Shown here: in pieces, positions 44,646 through 57,165 of the stretch
Numbering within the stretch: position 1 is the first letter of the stretch
Layout of the letters: the number at the start of each line of letters is the position of its first letter
Source of the DNA: Mesocentrotus franciscanus
Taxonomy: Eukaryota; Echinodermata; Echinoidea; Camarodonta; Strongylocentrotidae
Direction of reading: 5' to 3'
Length of the DNA: 64,000 bases
Assembly (NCBI GenBank): GCA_037976565.1
Contig: CP137668.1
Coordinates: 8,368,496-8,432,495 of the forward strand
Program-made: the position numbers and the translations under genes
The notes under the pieces: model-generated
Told to the model about the DNA's origin: nothing
Database searches by the model: none
What the model saw: only the letters and a program-made list of their open reading frames with translations

Positions 44646-47600
44646 ACTACTTTCCATCTTACTTCTACAACAGTATCAGCTACAAACTATTTATAATAAA
44701 AAGCGACAACTCAAACACCATACAAACTGTTCTCAAAATTGCCAAATCCAGTGTCTTAAGCAACATCTGAGCAGTTCTCAAAACTTCGTACACTAAGAAA
44801 TGAGTAAAAATAGGTAGATATATAAATAAATAAAGAATTAAATGATAAACGAATAAATAAATAAATAAATAAGTAAATGAACCACCAAATAAATAAATAA
44901 ATAAATAAGCAAATAAATGAGCAAATAAATCAATACAAAAAGAAATCAAATAATAAATTTAAAAAAAAAAAATTATATTATAAATTCTTACCTATTCCGA
45001 GTACAAGAAAAATGAGAGCCTGTCGTCCCATCATCATACTTAGAACTAAAAGTTTGTGGATCTCACTCACTACCTGCTGTTACTAGAAAAACAAAATCAT
45101 GTAGACATCTGTCACTAGAATTGGAGTGGATTGATGCAGATTCTGAACGGGAAGACAAAAAATGAAAATAGAATGTTAATTGAGTAATTGGAAACAAAGA
45201 ACAGAATCATGCATGAGTTGGAACTTATTGAGAATAAGATTGAACATCTGTTGGATGATCTTAACTCTTCATCTCTCGTTGTGTTTATAAGTGTATTGAA
45301 ATCAATGGAGCCTAGACATCACATATTTTCATTATCATCTTTAATATGACTAATATCAGATAAAGAGCCTAAATATGTACCTACATGCATCAGTCTATTT
45401 AAATATATGTCCATTTGATTTGACTCGATTCGATTTAACATGGCTCATGATAAAAATCGACGCCGCTACGGATTGTAAAATCATTATACAAAAAGTCATG
45501 ATGATGATAAAAAGAGTATTCGATATTTTCTTTAGATAATAATAAAAAATGTGATAAGCTCAACAATATAAATGTAATTAATTGAATTATTGGTGAGTTT
45601 TGAGCAGTTTTTTTAAACAGTGTTGGAAAACAAAGTTGACTCGAATTCTGAAAAAGCTTAAAGGGCAAGTCCACTCCAAAAATAACTTACTTTCAATAGA
45701 AGCAGAAAAATCAGACAAACCAATCAAAAAAAGTTTGAGCAAAATCTGATAACTAATAAGAAAGTTATGAATTTTTAATGACATGAAAAACTTTGTAAAT
45801 TCATGAGTCTGTGACGTCATGTCCTCACTATCCACTAATTATTTTCTTTATATTGATAATATAAATTTTCTATTTTCTCCCTAAGAATCTTATTTCTTCA
45901 CACCAGCATCCAAGTTAGATTGACAGTAATATGTTTTTGTGTGAATGCACTAATATAGAGTAATTTTTTCCAGTTAAATCATGAAAATGTAAATTTTCAT
46001 AAACTATTTATATAAAAATCAATTATTATGAATATACATATTCAGAAAATAGTATCAATTCTTCAAAGTTCATGAAAATTTTTGTGAAATGTCATGCACG
46101 CAATATGATACAAATCATAACCTGGGCAAAGGCATAGGGAAATCAAGTTTTAGGGGATAAAGGGAAATTAATGGGATTAAACTATATAAAGCAATTGATA
46201 AATAGTGAGTACATGACGTCACAAACTGATGACCAAATTGGTAATTTGTGTAGTGATTTCCATTATTCCATAGTTTTACATACTTTTTCAAAAATTCATA
46301 ACTTTCTTATTAGTTATCCGATTTTGCTCAAACTTGTTTTGATTGGTTTGTCTGATTTTTCTGCTTCTATTGAAAGTAAGATATTTGTGGAGTGGACTTG
46401 GACTTTAAAGAAAGAAGGAAAAAGTAAATCAGCATTACACCCCAGTAACAAAATAAAGGAGTAAAGTACTCACTTGACCCCCAAAAAAAAAAAAAAAAAA
46501 AATGTTGATATTTTGTCATCTCTAGGTCAAACTTCGGACAGCGTGAAAAAGTTTGGAAACAAAACAAGAGCAGCTATTCAACGACTGTCCATGAGAACAT
46601 GCCCCTGAGCGTGCCCCTTCGATGCTCCACCGGGGCACTCACCCGGGTGAAGAGGGTGTGCCTTACCGCATCTTTCTTGGTTCGCTACCCACGCAAGAGG
46701 TACTCAACGGGCATCGAACACGGGCTCGATGACGCTATCGTGTTTCGTAGATGGTAATACGAGCGTAGTCGTGACTCTGAGTGAGCGCAGACGACACAAA
46801 GTGTTCCCGCCAAAAACACAAACACGCCATGCAGAAAAATCACAACCGTCCGACGAGAGTGTGCTTACTTGTTGCGCACCTTTGCCCCCGCGCCTTTCAA
46901 CAGGTGCGTGTGTGTTCCATGTATTGTGTGGGTGTATGATGTTTAATTCATTTCATTCACTCGGGTTTCACGTGATTTACCACGAAGAGGTAGGACTTGA
47001 AAAGAACATTCACGGAATGTTATTAAATCCATGATATCTGTAACCCAAAATCGGTTCAATCACTCTTTAGGGGCACGATGCCGATTTTGCCCTGGAGCGC
47101 ATTTATCTTTTTTCTAAATATTGAACTTGGTTCATTAAATTCTAAGATAACTACCGCTGGACTATCATTTCGGCCAACTTACCACCAGAACAATAACTAC
47201 CCCCAGACAACTTTACTACCCTTGGCAAATAAAGGCGGAAAACTACCCTTCTGAAAATGATCCAGGACAACTTCCCTCATTATAAAAGAATTACCCCTGG
47301 GTGGTTGTCTAAGATTAATCAGGGTAATTTCGCAAAGGTATTATCTTGGGTAGTTGTAAAGGGGCGGGGGTAACTGTCCTGGGGTAGTTGTCCTAGGACC
47401 TACCCGGGGTAATTTTCGAGGGTCTAATTGTCTGGAGATGGTTAACCAGGGATGAGGGTACCCGGGAGTAGTCAGTCAAATACGGAATTGATTATTTCAC
47501 TTTCTGTTTTTGGCTAATAGGCCTAGTATATTAAACTTTTGAGAGTATTTCCATGAACACTTTAAAAAGTTCTCTGCCCACATATTCGGCTTTAATCGTG

Positions 47601-47894
47601 CCATCGGATCCTACAACTTCCGATTCTCATTGTCCCTAAAAGTATAAGGGGTTTGATTCGACTATCTCTGTTTCTGTTTCGATGGATCTGGCCTCTCATT
47701 TCTATTTATACGTTCTTCGAAGGTGGTATGATTTATGTGTTTATCAGTACTTCGCTTTGTCTCTGAACCTTTACTGTATATATTAGCTTTTTTGTGTGTG
47801 GTTAATTGTCCGCCCTCCTTCGTTTAGTATATGCTTCTCCTCCCCTATGTCTTGAAGTCGCTTCAATCCTATCTCTCTATGCACCCCCTCCGCC

Positions 47895-47938
<44 letters not shown>

Positions 47939-50393
47939 TCTCCCTTCCTCTCATTATCACCCCCTCTCTCTCACTCCTCCTCTTTCTAACCCTCTCTTTC
48001 TGCAAGGCTTTCTCAAAATCATCTCTCGAAACCCACACATTCCCTCCTCTCACTATTTCTCATCCTCTCTCCCTCTTTCTCCTTACATTACACCCTTTAT
48101 TTCTCTTATATAATTATTATGCACCTTTCCAATCATTATCTCCCTCAAACTTCCTCTACCTCTTTCTCCCCACCCTCTCTCTCTGCTGCCTCTCTTTCCT
48201 TCTCACTTTGTTTTTTCCCCTCCATCCATCTCCCTCTCTTTCCTTTCATCCGTTGAATGAGGAGGATTGCCAGGGAATGGCGCATTCAAGACTGATCCAA
48301 AAGCATTTAGCAGTAAGAACATAATATCGGGAAATAAGGACACAGATACACAAAAAAGAAAGACCTTTAGGGAATAAGAAAAGGAAGTTAGAAATCCCAA
48401 TGTCCTAGATCCTCACACAAGAGGCTAAAGATCTCGGGTTAAAGATGCATCCAAACGGGATACATACGAATAAACAGTGGCGTAGCGTGGATCAAGGCTG
48501 TGCGGGGGTACTGGCATATGGGGGTGGGGGTGGTTCACCAGTCTCACTCTGTGGATAAAATGCGAATTAATCGGGCCACCGATTAGGGGGAGGCAGGGTG
48601 TGCAAGGGGGTCCTGCCAATTTCTTTTCACATTCCCTCTCCTCCTCTCCCGTGATTTATTGCTCTATTTTGTTGTCTCTCTCTCATCTCTTGTGGTATTT
48701 CATCGCTAACCGATGAGGGAGCTAGGCACGTGCCCCTGTACACCCATAGCTACGCCACTATGAGCTTACAACGAGGTTAAATAAGAACAAAGAAAATTGA
48801 AGAAACGGGTGAACTAGATTTAAAAATATATATCCCTAAATAGTCGATCACCTTTCAAAATGAAGAGGAAATGCCATTAATACCGTTAAACTTTTGAAAT
48901 AGTCGGCCTAATACAAGAAACTTAGATATGACTTCTTGTGTGTTTCTTTATCTTCATTTCAGTTTATACACTCATTTGGATTCGACAGTTCCTTTTGTGA
49001 AACTCTGATTTGAATGTTTAATCCAAATACAAAAAATTATCCGACTATCCCTGTCCGTTTTGTGAATCGAAACACCCGTTTGAACAATCAGAACAATGGA
49101 ATTCCCCTCACGCATTGTTGTAAATTTCTCCAATCACAGTGATTGCGCTCCGCATCTTTGAGGCGAACGCGTGAAGAAACATGCATTTTACCCCCTTGAT
49201 TATCCCACCACACCAATTCTTATGCGTGGGACAACGCAATAAATATGCACAGCTGTTTTACAATCAGTTGGACGTTGTAGAGAAAATGAATGCTGCTGCT
49301 AAAATGGTCGTGGCTGATGCCCTACTCAATACATCAAAGTTAGCTACGGTGTTACAAAATCTTTGCTTTTCCCATGTCCATAAGGAATGAGGGGGTATAA
49401 TAATTATGTTTCATCACCGTTACGCATAATGCATGTTGCCCAGTATAGAAGGGCGGAAATGAAAGGAGAGACAGATTGGAGGAAACAGAAACAGATTTGT
49501 AAAAAAACAAGCAAATTCATGAAAGAACAAAGACGTAGCTTTAAAATATGGTAAATATGTGGTAAAGAGTTAGTGAAAGAGGTGATGAAAATAGCTTTGG
49601 CGGTGATGATAGTGGTGGTGATGATAATGATGATGATGATACTGATAATAGTGATGATGATGACGACGACGATGATGATGATAAGGAGGAGGATATCGAT
49701 GATAGTGATGGCGATTATGATGATGATGGTGATAATGATGATGATGAGAATGATGATGGTGATGATGATGATGATGATGAGAATGGTGATGCTGCTGATG
49801 ATGATGATGATGATGATAATGATGATGGTGATGATGATGAGAATGGTGATGGTGATGGTGATGATGATGATGATGATGATGAGAATGATGATGGTGATGA
49901 TGATGATGATGATGCGATGAGGAGAATGACAACAACAAGATGCAAGCAAGAAAAGAGGTATATGTACAGTTGTCTACACCACAGACTGGGTGTTTATTAT
50001 AAAGAATCTGAATAATGTCCATAGACAGTGTATCATGAAATGTTCATCTCACCCGGACTGTCCATGAAATACGAGCCGCGAAGGTTAATAAAGAAGGAAG
50101 ATTTGCAAATGACGCGACAGTTGCAATAAGTGATTTTCTGAATGTCATCCGCCATCTTGTGCATTAGGTAGCATCCTCTTTAAGTTGTTTATTTGTTTTG
50201 ATGATAAAATTCGGACTAAATGTATTTTTCTCGTCCGGGAATAACCACTGTGGGGTAGTTTTCAGATGTGCCCAGCACTAAATTACGATGTTCGTGCCGA
50301 GTAAGGGTATGCTTGATCTTGAGTTTCGGTACTGGTTAAATTTTTCTCTCTCACAGGATCTAACTTAACTTACAGTCAAATGTTGCACACTAC
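44646..50393. repeat. Large duplicated segment, copy 2 (starts at the N gap)
   Basis: This is the partner of 38392-44145 with the same contents: AATA microsatellite, MITE at 45662-46404 with TTAA flanks, CpG patch, decayed GGGTAGTTGTCC array, CT tract, MITE 48475-48759 and GAT repeat. Differences are scattered single bases and small indels. Confidence 0.93.
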
Positions 50394-51648
50394 ATATAAA
50401 GATGTCTGCAAAATGAGTTCCGCAAAATGTAACACCAACTGTGTTCTATGAGCAAACTGGGTCTGACATGGCTGTTGAGAGTACAATGTGGTAGCCTACC
50501 CCATGCCAGATTCGTTGTTTTTCAGTGTACGTGGTTTACAGCACGTTTTCTTAAACAACATTTAAGGGATAATTCATTCAGTTTTGATGATATCACCCAT
50601 TTCTTTATTGTGTTTATGAAGGAAAAAAATATTGATAACAAAATAATAATGAGACAGCTTTCTTGTATACCGCGCTTATATCCATCACTTATGACTCTCC
50701 AACTTCAAATAATCTCCATATTAAAGCCTATCTGCACTAGCTTGGCCAGGAGGGAATGGACCTCCCTGCATGGTCACTGACGGTTGGTTATCTCATCAAA
50801 TCAGCTCTCGATTAACGTAACAAAAAGGGGACCATGGGGGACCAACGGTCACCGATTAGGCATTGTTTGCTATATAGAGGGCGCAAGTAGCTATAAGTAG
50901 TGCAGTGGGCTTTAAATGGACTCATGTTATTCAAGAATTTTTTCGAAGCAGGTACTTATTTATAATACATGTAAACTTGAGTGGAGAATGTGAAATGATA
51001 TTAGTAGCTCGAACCCACGACCTTTGCATCTCAATTCAATCTGAATCGGAAATCAATCTAAATCAGACTTGCCTTTTAGTGTTATTAACCAATCTACACA
51101 CAAGCTCAATAGGTCGGGTCTGGATGAATTAGAAAAATCCTTGCCTTTCTGAAACAACACAATAGAACAGGAAATAATTCAATAAAACAGCAAATAATTC
51201 ATGTTTTTAATGGAATATCAGAGCAAATGACATTCAACTGCTGGGGATAATTGCTTTAAAAAAAACTTGAAATATTCAGTAAATTGGCGATGAAAGCCCA
51301 TTACCTGCGGTAATTAGCCCAACTTGGCATTGTCCAAAAATATTTCATGCTTTATGAGTGTTTTTAGTAGTCTCCTGTTTTCATTCTCAGTTCCTTCTCT
51401 TATCTCTCTCTCTCTCTCTCTCTCTCTTTATCGCTCTCTCCTTCTTTCTTTATCTATCCATCTATCTATCAATCTAACTTTCTCCATAATATGTTTCGCT
51501 CTATACAACCTCTCCTCTCTCTCTTAAAACAGGACCAAGAAAACCATCTAACCTGATCTGATCTTATCAATTGCAATATTACCTACTTAAAGGTTTTGCA
51601 TGATCTTGCATTTCGTCATCTTTTAAACAATATACAGGTATCAGTTTT
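50394..51648. other. Non-coding stretch
   Basis: No supported gene. Open frames at 50448-50780 and 50905-51132 show no domain. A CT microsatellite lies at about 51402-51427. Confidence 0.35.
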
Positions 51649-51746
51649 CCTGCTTTGTATTTTGTATGTTTTTTGTATTCTATTTTCTATTGTATGTTTT
51701 GCTTTTATATGCATATATGGTTAATAAAATTCAATTCAATTCAATA
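51649..51746 (+). mobile_element. 3' end of the same LINE family as at 183-3350
   Basis: The stretch around TTTTGTATTCTATTTTCTAT and the tail AATTCAATTCAATTCAAT match, on the opposite strand, the 3' UTR and tail of the first LINE (183-260). No coding sequence remains, so it is strongly 5'-truncated. Confidence 0.75.
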
Positions 51747-52615
51747 TAGTATGTCCACACATTTTCCATCTTGCACCGAGTTGTGCTATGCTTTGTCTCT
51801 TTTGGGGTATCTATGTACGTCTTTAAAACGTTTATTGAGGGCTCGTCAATATTGAGGAATTGTGTAAAAAGGTTGATGTATAATCAATTGCATTTTTCAT
51901 TATATCATTTCGCTTCAATTGTAATAATATGTTAGTGTTGGGCTATGTCTCTGTTCTGTCTGTAAGAGTCAGCCTATGTACTCCAACTGTATTAATCACG
52001 CATAATCATATATACGACTATCAATCAAGTTACAGGAATAGCAAATCTCTACTTTCCTTCCCTACCCATCACTCCAGTCTCTCATTATGTCTATCTAACC
52101 ATCCTCTATCCTCTTACAAACCTCCAGTCTCTTCTGTAAATAATACATCTCAAAAAGAAAGAAAAATAATACAAAGCCGTGCTGATGATCATCAATCCGT
52201 TACACCACCACAATATAACACACTGCCATCGAGATAACAATAGCATCACCTTCAACCGACCTAGTGAATGCTGGTCATGGTGGCTAAGTTCACAGTTAAA
52301 AATGGAATTAAAAATGGAGTCATGTCATGTATGTTTTATAGCATGATCCGCGACCACGCAGTAATTACCTACTTATTATAATCAGAAGAAAAATAATTGT
52401 GAATCGGGTAAGTGATACAGGTAGACAGGGAGAATTACGTTTTAAAGTTCAACCAAATCAGGGTCGAGTGGTGACAAATCGTACTGTTTTAATAATGGTT
52501 ATATCGATGATGATAATTACTGATAATAAAAGTTATGCGTACTTTTCACAAGCAACACCCTCCCCTGTTTTGGGATATTTGCTCCACATAAGTAAAAGCA
52601 TCATGGCTCCATACT
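51747..52615. other. Non-coding stretch
   Basis: Nothing is recognised in this interval. Confidence 0.3.
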
Positions 52616-53295
52616 CTTCATTTTCTCTTTAGTCCTCTCACCATGCTCACTTCCAGTTTCAAAACGAAACAAAAGCAGAAACACTGCATTACACCATTAC
52701 TGCTTCCTTTCACTCCTCTCACAACCCTCTCCGCTATATTGACATCGTATATTTTTTCTCCTCTTCAGTATCAGAGTCTTTACTCCATTTCATCTCACCC
52801 CTTCCTCCTTAGTCTTACCCCTTCCTTACTCACCCACCCCCCCCCTCCGATCCCATTTCACCCTCTTCATCTTTAGCCCCATCTTCACTCCCACTCCATC
52901 ATTCCATTTAATATCCTACGTTTTTGACCCCCATTCTCACTCCCCTTCCCTATTTTCATATCACACCCTTCTGTTATACCCATCCTCTCTCTCCCCCCAT
53001 TTCATCTCACCCACTCCCTCTTCACCTCCATATCAACTCCCCTCCTCCACCACCATTCCAGCTCAACCCCCGACTTTCTCTTTACCCCATATTTCTTCTC
53101 AGCCCCCTTCTCTCTCCCACTCTCCCCCTCTCTCTCTCTCTCCCTCTTTACCACTTCTTTACTCCCCAATCTTCACCCAATCTCCCCATGAACATGATGA
53201 AAATCTTATCCTATCTCTTTTATTTTAAACCCCTTCTAAACCATCTAATCCTCACCCCCTCCCCATTTAATCCATCCCTTTCCCTCTCTATCTCT
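52616..53295. repeat. Long pyrimidine-rich tract
   Basis: About 680 bp in which the plus strand is mostly C and T with clusters such as CACCCCTTCC and CACCCACCCCCCCC. It continues at about 53517-53615 after a SINE insertion. Proline/serine/leucine-rich open frames follow from the composition. Confidence 0.85.
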
Positions 53296-53309
53296 CCTTT
53301 GATCCCAGT

Positions 53310-53502
53310 GTGTGTGTGTGTATTGGATTTTTACAGACGTGTATCAATCAGATATGATTATTTACGTCTGGGGACCTTCAAACGTCACCATCCGAAAGAC
53401 GTGACTCAGTTTCGAACCTGCGTCCTCGGCTGAATCAGTTTGAAACTTCCACTGTTAGCTGGATTACAGGCGCACGCCACAACGCCTTAATTGGATCAAA
53501 CG
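53310..53502 (-). mobile_element. Complete SINE with a 7SL/SRP-like head (193 bp)
   Basis: It is flanked by the 14-bp direct repeats CCTTTGATCCCAGT (53296-53309) and CCTTTGATCTCAGT (53503-53516). On the minus strand the head reads GTGGCGTGCGCCTGTAATCC then AGCTA, very close to the 5' Alu domain of SRP RNA. A B-box-like GGTTCGAAACTG follows about 61 nt after the presumed A-box (TGGCGTGCGCC). The 3' end is a CA-repeat tail next to the target duplication. The insertion splits the pyrimidine-rich tract. Confidence 0.7.
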
Positions 53503-53616
53503 CCTTTGATCTCAGTCATCACCTCTCCCCCTTATAACCCACCCTCACTCCCAATTCCCCCAATTCATATAATCCCCCTCCCCTCTTCACTTGAATCCCA
53601 CACTCCCCACCCTCCT

Positions 53617-54040
53617 TAGTCTACGTAAAGCCCACTTACTATCAAGTCAAATTGCACTTCCCAGCCAATACAATGTCAATTGTCCGTAAAGCACGGTGTA
53701 ATGGGCTGCTCATCTATAACGGGATAAAAAAGTGTTAGTTATCGGATCTTTGCTTGTTTCGCAAGCGTGTCACTCCCCGCGTTAGAATCGAGACCGATTT
53801 GTGATTGATGACGTCATCAAATCACACGGACACAAAACAGTGTAGGCTGGACGATTTAACGCGACGGGCTGGGCCCCGATGAAACAAGAGTTCACTGTGA
53901 GAATTAGATCACAATTTCACTCTTGTAAGATCGAGAAAGGTCGAGGAAACTCTTTAAATTATGTAGCAGCAGCGTGAGTTGGGCTGTCACAAAGAGGATA
54001 GTCGAAGCAGTCACTAGTAATAGTATAGTTGCAGTTATAG
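53617..54040. other. Non-coding stretch
   Basis: No gene. A TGACGTCA site is at 53819-53826. Confidence 0.3.
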
Positions 54041-54070
54041 TAGTAGTACTACTAGTAGTAGTAGTAGTAA

Positions 54071-54137
<67 letters not shown>

Positions 54138-54262
54138 CATAGTAGTAGATGTAGTACTCTCTCTCTCTCTCTCTCATTATCTTTCCAAACACACCCTTTC
54201 TCTCTCTCTCCCTCTCTCTCTCTCTCTCCTCTCTATCTCTCCAAACCCACCCTGCTCTTTTT
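54041..54262. repeat. (GTA)n followed by (CT)n tracts
   Basis: About 30 GTA units (to about 54136), then CT-rich runs at 54155-54240. Polyvaline and polythreonine frames are artefacts. Confidence 0.97.
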
Positions 54263-54461
54263 TTTTTCTTTCTCTCTCTATCTCTTCATTGAACGTTAAT
54301 CTTTCCCCGCTCTCTTCTAAGTTCACATCAGCTTTAGATAGCAAAGTAGACACTTGCGTACATACACGTGCGTGGGGGGAAATCCTAAGGCAAAACTGAT
54401 TTTGACAAAACAGCAGCGTATTACTTATTATTTACCCTCATCTGTTATGCCCTTTTTTCAA

Positions 54462-54960
54462 AGCTCTCTCTCTCTCTCTCCCTCGCTCTCTCAAATTCAT
54501 ACCTTTTCTCTCGCTCCCTCCCTATCTCTCTCTCTCTCTATATATGTCTCTCTCCCTCTCTCTCTCTCTCTCTCTTCCATCCCTCTTTACCTTTAATTAT
54601 CTCTTATCCCATGACCGGTCATTTCATTCCCTTCAATCCGTTCTATATTACAAGTTAATTTAATTAAATCAACAGATAACTCAACAACCAGTATTAAGTG
54701 CTCCCAAAAATGAATATGGTATCGGTAGTAAGTATAAATTGCGATAGTTTTTGAGCTTCTATCGTCCTTCTGTTGGTTTCTCTACTCTTCTTGTTAGTTT
54801 TTTCTACCCCATCTCCCCTCCATTTCTCTATCTCTCTCTCTCTCTCTCTCGCTTTCTCTCTCTTCCTCCCTCCTCACCTCTCCCTCCTCTCGCGCGCTCT
54901 CTCCCTCTCTCTTACTATCTCTCCCTCCCTCTTATTCCTCACCTAGAGCATTTCCGGTTC
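54462..54960. repeat. Series of (CT)n microsatellites
   Basis: CT runs lie at about 54465-54482, 54528-54575 and 54828-54850, with TC-rich linkers. Confidence 0.93.
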
Positions 54961-56224
54961 AGAATCCTTCGGTGAACTTGTGAAACTCATGACAGAATCA
55001 ACAAGTGGAAATTAAAAGTCCTCAAATGATGGCAAAATCTTGGAATGGATTATTAGGGTAGATTACGTATTCAGGGTAACAAAAATTCATGTCACAAGTA
55101 GCCACAGGATTGTGATCTTTAGATTCTCCCCATAACTGTTTTTCAAGGAATCTTGAAAGCCTAGGGATCATCACATCTTGATAATAAATTACTTGTATTT
55201 GCAAGTGCACATCACATCATAAAAGCCTTTAGCTCTAATACAAAGAAAGATTTGTCGTATGATTGATAAATGCGTGAAGAACTTACCATGCTTATTTCTT
55301 AATGAGCCAAACCATCAGATTTGATATCTTATAAGATTTTACGTAATTCAGGATCTTTCTTTTGGTGAATCATTATTACACTACGCCATATTTTTATTCT
55401 CTTCACTTTTCCCTAAGTTATGGCATACCTTTAAAATGAAAATAATTAATGATGTCGCCTTAAGCAGGCAGCCCTAGCTATCAACGCGTTGGTGAACCAT
55501 GATCACTAAACATAACAAAACCAACAACAAAAAAGCAGCGGATTTAATAGCATCTGGTGATGCACTTATCTAACCGAAATCAACGCAACATAACTATATC
55601 ACATGACACTTTGATTGTAGTTTGTAATGGAAGCCCATATTGACCTGATTTGTACCTGTTTCGAGTGATTTTGCAACTTCCTCCAGGAAACCTCAAGTAG
55701 CCAACCCCTCCCAAATAAAATGATACACCAGCGCACACGTCTATAGTATGAGAGAAACCGCCGAAGGCAACCATTTCATAGTTTTCTAGGTTCCTGGCGA
55801 TTCAGTCATCCTAGCCGACATGGTATCGCTCGATTGCCCCCGATTCTCGGAGAAAGAATCACTTCGCTCCCATTGCCGCCATCCCTCGCGGCATCCATTT
55901 CACATCCTTCACCTATTATTTAATCTCAATATAAGTTGAGCTGGTCACCATGCCATCCGCAAGATTTCAAAACAGGCTCAACAACGTATCAAGATGACAA
56001 TACTTTAAAGCGACCAGGCTGTATCACCTAACATTATCCAAGGATATTCGGAAAATAGCGATACATTATTGTACAATGAAATAGTGCCCTAATTTTACGA
56101 TTGTACAATGAAATAGTACAATATCTACCTCTCTGATTTCCCTATTTACCTGATTTATTCAGAAAGGCTCACCTAGTTCGATCCAAACTCATGTTTTCAT
56201 GGTCTTGTTCCTTGAAAATAAGTA
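54960..56224. other. Non-coding stretch
   Basis: No gene or repeat is recognised. Confidence 0.3.
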
Positions 56225-56460
56225 ATGTGAATCCTGTCCTTTGATTTGGAGGGGTCAAAAGGACCTCCGACAATATGATTCACCTCAGACAAAATACACA
56301 TCCCAGGAAATTTCCCACCCGGATAATTTATACCTGCTCCGGACAATAATCACCGGGTGAACTAATAGCCTTTCGGTTATTTGATACTCAATCATTTAAA
56401 ATGTCCGAATCGGATGATAATTGATAAGGGGTAGTTATCCCATTGTGGGACGGAATATTG
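56225..56460. repeat. Decayed GGACAA/GGGTAGTT-type repeat
   Basis: Motifs such as CCTCCGACAATA, CCGGACAATAATCACC and GGGGTAGTTATCCC resemble the arrays at 37140-37280 and 40905-41220. Confidence 0.4.
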
Positions 56461-56477
56461 TGGTATATTCATATAAA

Positions 56478-56850
56478 AGGCTCTTGACTCTCATACAAGA
56501 GGTCATGTGTTCGATCCTTGCTCAGTGTTTACATTCTCGGACAAGGTGCTTTACCCACTTAGCCCCTCTCGACCCAGGTTTATAATGGGTGGCTGACAAT
56601 GCTGGGGGTTGTGATAATTACTTGGCCCAAAGGAAGAGCTGGGGGCGTTTCATGAAACAATTAGTCGGTGGTTTTCACCGACTAATATCATTTTCACCGA
56701 CAATTTTATTGTCACCGACTATTTTCCAGGCCTCTGATTGGTCAAATTTAGTCGGCCCCGACAGTTGTCGGTGGACAAATGTTGATGAAATGCCCCCCAG
56801 TATTGATCCTGAATGACGCTACCCTGGGTAAAGGTATAATAATATTGATA
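56478..56850 (+). mobile_element. tRNA-derived SINE, split by a MITE
   Basis: The head contains GGCTCTTGACTCTC and a B-box-like GTGTTCGATCC, and the body has CAAGGTGCTTTACCCACT and CTCGACCCAGGT. It resumes after the insertion with GACGCTACCCTGGGTAAAGG and an AATAAT tail. Confidence 0.6.
56641..56798. mobile_element. Foldback MITE inside the SINE (158 bp)
   Basis: The left end GGGGGCGTTTCATGAAAC mirrors the right end GTTGATGAAATGCCCCCC. Interior repeats of CACCGACTAA and TTAGTCGG-type words pair with each other. Confidence 0.75.
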
Positions 56851-57032
56851 ATAATAATAATAATAAGTAATGATAATAATAATCAAATGAATATTAATGG
56901 TGATTATTATCATTATTATCATTATCATCATTATTATTCATTCTATCATTATCATTATTGACATTAATGATAGTTATTACATTATTATTAGTAGTAAGAG
57001 TAGTAGTAGTAGTAGTAGTAGTAGACTAGTAT

Positions 57033-57064
<32 letters not shown>

Positions 57065-57070
57065 ATAGTA
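56835..57070. repeat. (AAT)n, (ATT)n and (AGT)n microsatellites
   Basis: AT-rich trinucleotide runs, then about 20 AGT units at 56990-57065 with one interruption. Confidence 0.93.
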
Positions 57071-57165
57071 TAATCATTATTATATTTTTGATCAATGAAA
57101 TCCTGTTCAGTGATTGGTCAACATAGCATCATGTGACCAAACATAACATTGCTATGATGTAACCG

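Noticed and set aside
44132..44770. Open frame through the gap
   Set aside because: Composed of unknown bases.
50448..50780. 110-codon frame
   Set aside because: No recognisable domain and no supporting splice or conservation signal.
52643..53433. Proline/serine/leucine-rich frames
   Set aside because: Follow from the pyrimidine-rich tract and cross a SINE.
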